Source: Zelopaecilomyces penicillatus | Lineage: Eukaryota > Ascomycota > Sordariomycetes > Hypocreales > Pseudodiploosporaceae | NCBI GenBank assembly: GCA_005765155.1 | Contig: VCCP01000001.1 | Coordinates: 4,402,001 to 4,466,000, forward strand | DNA length: 64,000 nucleotides | Direction of reading: 5' to 3' | In this document: piece by piece, positions 46,145 through 56,755 of the stretch | How the letters are laid out: the number at the start of each line of letters is the position of its first letter | Position numbering within the stretch: the stretch's first letter is position 1 | Notes under the pieces: model-generated | The model's database searches: none | Seen by the model: the letters and a program-made list of their open reading frames with translations, nothing else | What the model was told of the DNA's origin: nothing | Position numbers and translations under genes: made by a program

Positions 46145-49100
46145 TTAGTAATGCGCTTCTTCGCGTAGCCGGCTCTTCGACCCTTGTTGTTGGGGTGTTA
46201 CTAGCCCGCCCATAATGATGACACTTTCACGGCGTTTGGCATTCGATGAATGGCCTTGGTCATGAGCCACGGCTCCATCATTGTGGTCCTCGCTCATTGA
46301 TGCGTAGTGAGACCGGTCAAAACCGGGGCTGGCGCGATGCAACGGCTGATGATGTCCCTCATAGCCTGCGGATACAACATATCCACCTTCATAAGCTGGC
46401 CTAGGTCCGCCGGCAGAGCCCAAACCCTGGTGGGTTAGATAGGCTGGCTCATAGCTTCCGCGCGATGTCCCGGATGGCGTTGGTGAGCCCCTCGCAGCAT
46501 TTAGGTTCATTAGCAGAGGAGGTGTCGGGGTTAACCTAGAATGATCGCGCATTGACTCCATTCGCACTTGACGATGAGGCGATGCACTGCCCGAAGAGGT
46601 AGATGGACGTCCAGGTGGGTCGAAGCGAGGCGGAGTTGTATCGAAACGGCTACCAGTTTCGGACACCGGCGATGGCAGTTCGTATTCTTCTGGGTCTATC
46701 CCGAAGATAGGCTCATAGTTCTGAAGGAATGTGGCAAATACTGGCGCCGGAATGTTGAGGGTTGGGGAGAAGACTATTCCAACATTACGAACCGTCATTT
46801 TATTGACGTCTGCATTGTTAATGATTCGGATCAAGAAAGCAATCAAGTATTTGAGCAATGTCGCATTTGCCTGTGGCAATCTGAGTGTGAGCTCCCTCAA
46901 AGCCGCAAACTTTTCGTTGCGGTCACTCATCTCTGTCGTAGCCAAAAACTCCAAATGAAGATCTCTTGTGAGTATGGTTGTAGGAAGCTCTCGTAGGTAT
47001 AGCTTCAGTAGTGAAGCCACCGCGTGAATATCGTGGTAATGTCCATCAGTTACCAGGTTGATGTCGCTTTCCGTATTGAAACGCTCCCGGAGCTGCTTAA
47101 TAACCACATTTGAACCACTTAGTCTGAAGATACCTTCCTCAAGGATGGCATTTTGAGCTTCCAAGTATTGAATGCACCGGTAGACCACCGAGGGCAGCGG
47201 TACATTTACGTCAACAGGGGGGTTGAATCTAACAGCATCTGCCAACGGTGCACCAAAGACTTGGTGGGCTGGGCCGTGATAGGCGTTTTGCGGGGGAGTG
47301 CCATTTTCACTACCTCCAAACAATGAGTCTTGACCATCAGACGAAGAGCGAGCTTTGGGGCCAAAACCAAAGAAACTCCGCTTCCTTTGCTTCTTCTCAT
47401 CTACTGTTGGTGCAGCCAGGCCAGCTTTATTTCCCCATGCTGCAGCATCCGAGATAACCTGCGGATCCTTTGGTCCAGAAATGACCTTTGGCTGGGAACT
47501 GATCGAGTCTCCGGTGCCGTGCTGAAAGCCATGATGTTCAGGATGCCCGGACGAGGTTTTTGGTCGCCCTGGCACTCCGTGGGGAGCATCTCCAGGATGA
47601 GTGGAATCATACCTCACGCCGATCAGTGTACTTGGATCATTTGCTGAATGGTGGCCTTTGGGCTGGCTTCCCTTCTTGACTCTGCTAGTGTTGCCTTGGT
47701 GTTCGGTTTCTGCGGTGGCATGCCGATCATGGCCGCCTGCCTTTGGATTTTGCAAATCAACATCATCGGGATCGCGGTAATCGATCCATTGCAAGAGGGC
47801 TTCCACCCAAAAATCTCGTTCCTTATCACTCTCAGCACATAAAACGTGTTTGACAAATGCGCTAGTATCCTTCTTCTTGGGCTCTAAAACCAGGAACGCA
47901 TGGCGATATTGATTATCTAGTTCCTCGTCGTTGACATTTTGCGTTGGAGACTGATTATCGTTGCTTTGTGACTGCTTGCCAATCTGTGAGTTCGGGAGCT
48001 TGATTGTTCCCAGGTGAGCGCCGCCAGGAGTCTCATAGTACTTGAGATGGGGTCCATCGAGCACAAAGAATCGGGCTTTCCAGCCACCGAAATTCTTGCC
48101 TTTCTTGGTGAGGTATCCAGTGCGGGTTGGCCGACCCCCAAATTCAGGCTTCTTAGAAACGTGCGTCTTCGCAGGGCGTCCTGGAGTTCCGGTTTCGTCC
48201 GCGTTTGGGGGCAACGTGTTAGTTGAGAGATACCTGCACAACTCTACAGCAGAAGCATTGTCAAGAGGGGTGTTGAGAAGTTCATCTAGATAATGATCCA
48301 GCACTAGCCGCCGAGCATCCAGCTTCGCGGGAGCATGCCCACTAAAAAGAGATCGATCAGGGGTCTTGGCAATAAATGCAGAACACTGCTTCAGGCGCTG
48401 GTCCAGCTTTGCCAGAGATGCCGAGTCTTTTTCCACGCGCCATAGCTCACCACCATCAGATCGAGATACAATGGCAAGAGTGAACACGGGATCTTCCTCA
48501 AGTTGAGTCAGTGACATCAGACTCGCTCGGGATGGCTTCATCCTCGAAGAAGCCACTTTAATGTCAATGGATGGTAACGCATTCGGTGGCAGTAAAAGAT
48601 CGGGATGCTCTTCTGTTACAAGGCCTTTGTATATCTTGGTGCGGTCAGATCGGCTGGATACGTTTTTTGTGTCTTCCGCATGCTGGGTCGACTCCACTGA
48701 TTTGTAAACAACGCCCGGCTGCTGGACTGATGGCGTGCCATCTGCCAAGGTGATGTTTGGAGGGGGAGCTAAAGGGGTGTTGGGAGGCAAAGGTATTGGC
48801 TGACGAGGCGGTCGGGGGGACAATGGTGCTGAAGAAGCGAAGGAGCTCTGTCCTCTCGGGGACAAGGGTGGAGCGCCGAACGTCATTTTTACATTGCCCA
48901 TCGGTCGGGGGCTCGCAGGCAAGCCGGGGCTCAACAGCGGAGCAAGCAATTCTCTAGGCCTCATTCCACTCAGCACAGCATCAAGTGACGCCGGCGCAGC
49001 ATCCTGGTGAGTGTTTTGAGGCATGGCTGGGGGTTTTGGCAAAGCCTCACCACTAGGAGATCCTGGTTTGCTTGATTTGCTTTTCTTCGACGCACTTCGC

Positions 49101-51021
49101 ATCTCCGCTTCCCGAATAGCCAGGATCTCTCGTTCCCGATCATCCTCTTCGCGGGTTCTTCGTCGTCCGCGAAATTCAGGTAATACCCTGTCGACTTCCA
49201 GTATATCATCGTAATCAGAATCCGTTTCTTCTTCCACAGAAGGTGAAACCAGAGAGTGTCTTATCTCCTGCTTCAACTGCAACGGGGCTGGCGGCGCTTT
49301 ACGGGGCGGGGATGGGAATTTGGCGAGACCTTCATTGGGTTGTGGTGTAGGCTCAACCACAGCAACAGTAGGGGGCTTTGGTGCTGGTATCTTGGGCGGA
49401 TCACTCGGCAAACTCCTGGAGGGAGGTAGCGAGACATTGAAGGGGATATCTCTCAAATGCTCGTCATTCTTCTCTTTCCAAACCTTGTCTGCCTCCTTCT
49501 CTTCAGCTTCGTGGTCGAATTTGTCAAGCGCATGTTCGTGAGATCTGGGCATAACATGCGCAGGATCTAGAAGCTCGCTCATGACTGAAAGAGGCACTTG
49601 AGGTTGATCAGCGGGTGGTGTGATTGGGTAGGGAGCTAAGGAAACGTCGATAGGTGAGCCCTTCTGGCTGTCCGAGTCAAGATTAGGAGATTGTGGCGCG
49701 AGTTCATCTCGCCTGGTGGCCGTGTCGACGTTCACACGGGGTCTTGTATTCTCGCGCCGGCCACTTGCATCCTTTTCGTTGTTTTGAACTCCTGTGGTCT
49801 TCATAACGGCTGGATGGGCCATGACTTCCTTTAGCTTTTTCCTATATTTTTCCTTGTCTTTAAGCGCAGCCTCCAGGTCCTTGTTCAGCCCCAAAATCAT
49901 GGCTCGCTGTTTATCCACCAGTCGCCATAGCTGATTATTCTGCTGTGAGTGCGACTGTTTCTCTTTGAGAAGATATTGAATTACCGCTTCTGGGCTTCCG
50001 GCTGATTTTATCAGCTTGGCGATCTCGGGTGACTTTGACTGGTCATCTTGAGGGCTACCATCAGTTGCCGGTCTTGTTGAAGCTGCGGGGATAATGTGAT
50101 CCATGGAAGAATTTCGAGGCAAGGACGCCGCAGCATTGCCTTGGCTGGCAGTCGCCACTGGTCCAGTCATCGCTGGGACTGGGGGTTTCCGAAGGCGCTC
50201 AGCAGGCCTTGAGCTCACTGGATCAGAGACGCTTCGTGTGTCATTCGGGGCGATGGGAAAGTTGAGCCTGTGAAGTCCGGTTTCTCTAGTGTAAGCAAAG
50301 TGCTGGCTGGTTCGTCTTTTGCGGGGCATGTCTGGAGGGCAGCAAAGCCCATCATAGGGGGGAGTTCGGATGTAGTGGCACAAACCTGGGACTCTCGTCT
50401 TCTGGGCTAGAAGGATTGGATGAATCCGTGTAGAAGGTCTTTTGTCCGCCAAAAGATGGGGGCCGATTCGCTTGTTTGAAAGTTTGCGTATCGAGGGCAG
50501 GTTTGCGCCTTCGGTCAGAGGAGAAGACCGGCCAGCGCGGGCTCGGGGTGGTCGCAGGAGAGGACGCCGCAGTGCTCGTTGCGGACAGCGGGCTCGGGAT
50601 GGAAGGCCGCAGAGATCTGCAATGGCGCCGCCGGGACGTGGTCAGCAAAAAGCAACGGTTGGAGGCCAAATTCCAGGACGCTCAATAGCAAGAAACGAAA
50701 GAGCAGGCAGGGCGCGAGCGACGAAGAGGTCTTGCTCGACGTCGACCGGCGATACCGTAAGAAAGGATAGGAAGACCAAAGGAGAAGAAAAGGGTGGAGA
50801 GGTGTAAATTGTGAGACGAGGTGCCCTCGGATCTCTGGAGTGGAGGGTCTGGAGGTTGGCAGGGTTGTGATGGTGGGCTGGCTGGATGGCGGGCTGGATG
50901 TGGCACACAGACAGGCTGGCCGGTGCTAAGAATGGAATAATGGGGAACAGGAGACAGGCATCGAAATGGCTGCTCTGGCTCACCTGGATGCAGGGCCCGG
51001 AGGCGAACCCACAGACGACAT
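46145..51021 (-). CDS. PX-PH-RhoGAP protein, Bem3-like
   Basis: Exons 51021-50984, 50616-50386 and 50306-46145; 1476 residues. Domains in order: a Ser/Pro-rich N-terminus with a short coiled coil (about 190-250), a PX domain at about 694-791, a PH domain at about 818-931 (RTGYLTKKGKNFGGWKARFF), and a RhoGAP domain at about 1105-1293 with the arginine finger in EEGIFRLSGS (about R1151) and KMTVRNVGIVFSPTL. This order is that of yeast Bem3, which stimulates GTP hydrolysis by Cdc42 at sites of polarised growth, using PX and PH for membrane lipids. The first exon (MSSVGSPPGPAS) and its 367-nt intron rest on phase and splice sites only; the large exon is secure. The promoter side contains a GCCTGT-rich repeat. 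Confidence 0.9.
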
Positions 51022-51157
51022 GGGCGAGGATTATGGGCGGTTGGATCCAACGTGCAACGATCTGGCTGTCGTCGTCGACGGGGTCGGTGGTCGGTTGGTG
51101 GTGGTCGAGGCGTGGGCGTGGGAGTGGGAGGGGAGGGCGTTGGAGGCGTGGAGAACG

Positions 51158-51259
51158 TGTGCCTGTACCTGTGCCTGGGTCTGGTCTGTGGGTGATGGTG
51201 CCTGTGATGGTGCCTGTGACAGCGCCTGTCGCTGCTGTACCTGTCGCTTGTACCTGTCC
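51158..51259. repeat. Imperfect GCCTGT / GATGGTGCCTGT repeat
   Basis: Two exact 12-bp GATGGTGCCTGT units and a degenerate third at 51194-51229 sit inside a longer CCTGT-rich tract. It lies just upstream of the first RhoGAP exon, in its promoter or leader. Confidence 0.75.
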
Positions 51260-53290
51260 AAGGCCCTGACAACGCTGCGATATTAGAACAGGTTCCGCTA
51301 TAATGCAATGGAGCGATGGTCGGCTAGATCGTGTCGACACACCCAAGCCAGCCAATAACCCTTCGCAAGGCACCCGAGCAGAGGTTTCAAAATGCCTGTT
51401 GCGCTTCACCCTGATCCGCGTCGCCGCATATGATATCACAGATATGGAGGCACCGTCGTAGCAGAACAATAGCGTAAGCCCCAGTACCCTCCTCGTACCG
51501 GCGAGGACGTGCGAGCAATGGTGTTGGGCCAGAACGGACCTTGATAGGCCCTGAGAGGGCCCTGAAAAGACGCTGGAGGACGCTGGAAAACACCACCTGT
51601 TGCAAGAATAATGAGAGAGCCCTGCGAGGGAGGCAAGAGGCAAGAGACAAAAAAGTGACTTGTTGGGGTGATGAGAACCTCTTGCACGGAAGCAGGTACG
51701 AGTACAATGTGGCTAGGTGGCGGGCGATGAGGAAAAAGGAAGAAAGTTAAGACAGCGCAAACGACGGGTGCCGCCTCTCTGGAAGATCAGGCCCGCAAAG
51801 AGTCAGTCGGGCAACAAGTCGAGTGGGATATCGATAGTACAGTATGGTCCAGACTGAAATGATCGCCGGACCCCTTTCACCCTTCGTGTGTTCGTTTTGC
51901 TACCCAAGTCAGGTACCTACGAGGCTACGAGTAATTGAGCCGTTGAAGCATGTATGGGTGAGATGAGACGAGTCCAGGACAATCGGGCCCGACTCCGAAG
52001 CTTACCAGCAATGTCGCTAATAAATCACGTACAATGGTTGAGAATAGCACAGCAGCTGGAGTAGCAGCCGGGCGGCGGGGGAAAGGATGACGGCGCTGTT
52101 GGTCTAACCCTTGGAGGGGAGGGGATGATGGCAAGCAAGGGTCATGAAAGAGGCGTTCATCAGCTGCCGAATACGTGCAGACGGCCTTGTATCACAATTA
52201 CATATAGTAGCTGTATGGGGTATGGATGGAGCAACTCTCCTACCGTGTATTAATAGGATATGTCGGTTCATCGGCCGCCGCAGTGGGTGGTGGTGCTCTC
52301 GTGGAAACCCAGCCTCATGGGCTCCATTCCGCGGATTCGTTACAAATCGACCCAGAGACCATACGCCATCGCGTCTTCGGCCTCACGGGTATTGGCACAG
52401 TAATTATGGGCAAGCCATAAATGCCAGGCAGAATAGCCTTTTTGTCTGACGTTGCCACCATGCAGCTATCTATTGAGTGAGAAAGTGGCTCCTGGGCAAA
52501 GACAGAATAACAGAGTAGGTGTGGGCAATGAGTGCTTGTACATACGGTAATTACCTGTAGTCGTCCCAAGCTGCCACACCATACTCCAGGCTAACGGCGC
52601 CAGGCGCGCTGTCTAAGACGGACTTAAACATCTGTTCTGGGCAAAGCGTCGACGCTTCATTGCCACTCTGGAATGCTTTTCCATCTCAATAAAATCAGCA
52701 GGTTGTGTACAGTGTAGCATCGTGCTTGCGCACCTCAGGAAAGCATTTTGGCTTCTCTGCCTTGACTTTGTCTTGCCCAGGTCCATTCCGACCGGATGGC
52801 TCTAACAGTGTCCACGTCGTTGAGACAGGCTTACGAGCAAAGCAACAATGCACCTACGACGCAGACTATTAATAAGAAAACATGAAGCAAGTAGCTGTGT
52901 CGCCGGTCGATTTGCTCCTCTGCCCTGTCAAAGCCAGCCACGCATCTTTGTCTGTGTGGGTTTGCCCCTGCCCGTTGCGGCCCAAGAATAATAATCACCG
53001 ATCATCAAACACATGGGTTCAAAGACGTTGCCTTCCACAATCACATAATTACTACGTACCTACTACGTATATAGTAACGCTCGCGCTGAGGCAATTACCC
53101 TTTACACCGAATTTATTGCACCATACAATGAAGTCTAGGTGCAGCGACAGTTTTGAGAGGAGGAAAAAGGGAAAAAAGAAGCCCAGGCAAGAGCCAGCCG
53201 GACCGGGGCCGGGGCCGGGCCTGTTGGACGCTCAACAACGGAAAACCGGATACCCAGGCAGAAAATCAAAGGCGCCTAGGCTGCTTCATC

Positions 53291-53334
53291 ATAGGCCACT
53301 CATAGGCCACTCATAGGCCACTCATAGGCCACTC
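53291..53334. repeat. Perfect 11-bp minisatellite, four copies
   Basis: Four exact tandem copies of ATAGGCCACTC, then a diverged start of a fifth (ACGGGCC). It lies in the gene-poor block, shortly after a GGGGCC-rich segment at about 53204-53220. Confidence 0.95.
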
Positions 53335-54409
53335 ACGGGCCTCCTGGGCGCTGCAGGTAGCCTTGAGGAAATTAAATGAGGAACGGTGGGGGGAGATAGG
53401 CTTGATTAGTGGGGCCTTGGAGGAGCACTCGAGGCTCTAATAGTTACAGGAGCCACCAGCGGCTGTACCTGCCTGCACGCACAGTAAAGATCTAAGGTAG
53501 GCAGGTATTACTTACATTGTTTGTTCCTGCCAGTGTTATTTTAGGCACAGAGTTTCTCCTCGTCGCCCATCAGCATATCTTTACCTCTTCAAGGACAGTT
53601 CAACCATGAGCCTTTGTTTCGTGATGTTTTCACAGGAAAGGAAGCGCACGTTAGGACATGGATGAAACTTTGTGGCCGGCGTAAGTATCATTTCCTGGGG
53701 TATCTGGAGTAGGAACTCGGCGTGCATGATATCAAAGGATGGTGCTAACCAGTGCTCAGAACTGACCGAGGAAGCATGAGTACGACAAGTACAAGGTAAT
53801 CAATCATAGCACCACGGCGCCAAGCTACCCAAGACATTTGCATTTGCATGTAGTAATTACTCGTCGCAGAGCCATCGTTTATCACCTGCAGCAGCGTATC
53901 CAGCTTCCTCGGAAACGGACTATTACAAGCACTGGTAGAAAGCAGTAATTATAAACTCTCTCCATTAGTGCGTGCGCAGATAGCCAAGACACGTGTTTGA
54001 AGTGTGGCTTGAGACAAGACATTAGATGTGCAGCAAACATGATGAAAACGAGAGATTCCAGAGTCGCAACCGCACACGCATCTCGATATGCGACAGTGCA
54101 TTTTACCTTGTTGTCGGTTGACAAAGCCACCCCCAGGCCTGCAGCAAGCCACTCATTACCCAAGGCTATCATTGTGTCAACTTGCAGGATGGTGGTGCAT
54201 TTGGTGACGAGTGCAGCAGATAGAGAGGCCAGGCGTGATAAGCGCCGATCGTCACTCTTTAAAATGCCATTGCGAAAGACGTCGGCCTGGACTCGACTCC
54301 TAGGAGATCGGCTGCATCATTTCCCCACGGCGTTGCCTGATCCACAGGTCAGGTAATTAAAGGTGCATTCTCCTAACAAGAGCTGAGTAGTATCTGCTAC
54401 ACACAACAA

Positions 54410-54421
54410 CTACCTAGGTAG
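54410..54421. repeat. Perfect 12-bp palindrome CTACCTAGGTAG
   Basis: Self-complementary site in the gene-poor block. It combines the CTACC and GGTAG half-motifs that recur between genes throughout the window. Confidence 0.8.
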
Positions 54422-56755
54422 CTCAGGCTTCTTTTATTATTAGACACACACAGGTCAGATGTTGCATCCCTAAACTAGTTGTACGCAGATACGTGGTGCT
54501 GATACAAGCCGACTTGGAGTAAAACAAAAGGACTCCAGTCCATCAAGCGTTATTATCCGTTAGCCCGACTCAGAGTAACATCTGCTCAGAAGTGCGGCAC
54601 ACTAGACAGGTTACAAGCCGCAAGGAGCCGGCATTTACAGAATCCTACCCCTTACCAGCTCAAGACTGAAGGCAAGTCTACTACGTGCACAGGCAGCACA
54701 TGTAGTGCAAATATACGGCATGCATCGTATCATCTGGGTGTATGGTGTTATATTTATCTTACATGCAAACAATGACCTATTGGCGTGCCAGCAATAGCAC
54801 TAGGTATTTATTCAACGTTTGCTATATTCTCCTATTCTGCCTCAGCAGTGGTCACAAGGTGCACCACCTATATTTCTACTCTTTGACTGCTTTATTGATC
54901 GATTGTACGAAGTGGGTTGAACAGGGTCGACTAGGAACAAACCCTTTTTGTCATGGAGGGCCAGGGCAGTCAGGTCGATGGCTTTGCCGCCAGCCCCCGT
55001 TCATACTTGGACGTGCGGGTTATAGCAGAGGGCCTGAGGCGCCACCATTGGAGAAGTGTGTCGCTCTCAGCTCGACCAATCGCAGGCCTCAACCCTCCCA
55101 CAGACAGTCTCCTTTAGCCTCCTTTGCCGGCACAGTGGCTCCGCTGGCCCTGTTCGGGTACCTTTCAATTCCCTCTACCCAGTAGTTCTGGCGGTGAGCC
55201 AAAGTAAGAATCGGATTGGGAACGAAACATCCGCCCCCCCTGAAATCGCCCATATGCGGCAACTTCTGCCCTAAAAGCCCTGTCAGTGACCGCTAAGCTT
55301 ACTGCCGTGAGTGCTTTGTTCAACTTGGACCCTCCTCTCGAATCTGGTCTTGGGTGCGGTATGGTGCTGGTTAAACACAGTGCGGCTGTCATGTCGAAAG
55401 CGGCTGTAGGGTCAGGGGAAAACTGCTTAATCCCCTGCTGCAGAAATGCGATAGTCGCATCAGACATGCTCAATATCTATACGAAGTGCAAGAGAGATGG
55501 TTAATTATATGTTAGTCGCCATCTTCTTCTAAGGGGTGATGACTAAACCTGCAGTCTTCAGGATGGTCACCGAATACAGAGCGATAATGCTTCCCTGATT
55601 CAACATGGCCATGGCGTTTCTCCATAATCCGGGTAAGCATATTCCGTACACAGGCATTGTAAGCATTGCATTGACCACTGGGCGTGGGATGGGTATGATC
55701 CTGAATAGGATCGGATTTGCTTCCCCGGTGCCCATGCTACAGGCGGCATGCTGTGTGCCCAGACCAAGGTGTCGATGAATCCCACATGACATCGAGGTTT
55801 TGATGCCTTGGATAGGCTAGGTGTTGCCCCCGTACGTCGCATATCATTACATACAACTACAAGGTACCTCATGTATAGCACAATACTTGCATGTTTTGCT
55901 GCAAATAACACTCCTTGCAGGTGGGCTCTGATCTTTTTTTCTTTAATTAACTTATAACCAAACTTTTATAGTAACCGGGATGCTGCTGTTTGGAAACAGG
56001 ATGGAACGGCGGACGAAATCTACGCGGCTCTCATTACTTCATGGCATGTGAACCGTTTCCATGAAAAGCCCGTTGGAAGCCCGATCCATGGCTTCGACGA
56101 GCTGTAGTTTTGGTTATCTAGGTACCTAACATTGTATGTTGAATTTACAGTGGCAGTGACAGTGTGGCAAGGGTTACGTTTGAGGGTGCGAGGGTATGAA
56201 TGCCCTGCTGTTTCATCTCTTCCTCTGTGCCGAGGTCGCATCTCAACAACAGGGACGTAAAACTCTGAAACGTCACAAGGTGCGCGAAACAGCGCATCAT
56301 GCGCATGGGTATTAGATAAGTTGTGCATGTGGATCATGTACCTGCACAAGGGACCCCAGGTATTCCGCACAGTACTGTGAACTCAGTGACAACACCGACA
56401 TGCGCCCGCGCCGGGGCTCTCGCAACACATGTTCCCATGTTACGAAGTTTAAGGCTTCAGTTTAAGTTTAATCAGAATACGTAGCAATTAAAATGAAATA
56501 TACAGAGCAGTAGAAAGGTATAATTTTGATAGTCTATCCTAAGACCAAGGCATGTGCATTCATTTACCGAGTTCAATGAACTTTAAGAGATCGATATCCC
56601 CTTCCAAACCAAGGAATAATGAGGTATGGTCAAGCCTTTTGATCACTAGTGAATAATGCAAGATGCAAAAACTGCAGTCAGTTATGGAATTGCAACACTT
56701 TTGTGATTTCAAGTCTAAGTACTACTTCAAATAGTCATTGCCAGCCAGCCCGGTT

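Larger units (their letters stand above)
51022..56755. other. Gene-poor block (5.7 kb)
   Basis: The longest stretch without a supported gene. Small features are listed separately: GCCTGT-rich repeat, 11-bp minisatellite, a CTACCTAGGTAG palindrome. Many overlapping short frames exist, but none shows a domain; the most protein-like are minus-strand frames at 55165-55473 and 55529-55792, one with a hydrophobic stretch, possibly remnants of a decayed gene. No terminal inverted repeats or transposase motifs were seen. Confidence 0.5.

Noticed and set aside
50642..51643. 333-codon minus-strand frame upstream of the RhoGAP gene
   Set aside because: Overlaps the proposed first exon and intron in another frame, is rich in Thr/Pro/His from GCCTGT-type repeats and shows no domain.
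54742..55185. 147-codon plus-strand frame in the gene-poor block
   Set aside because: Composition and lack of any motif give no support; opposite and overlapping frames are equally open.
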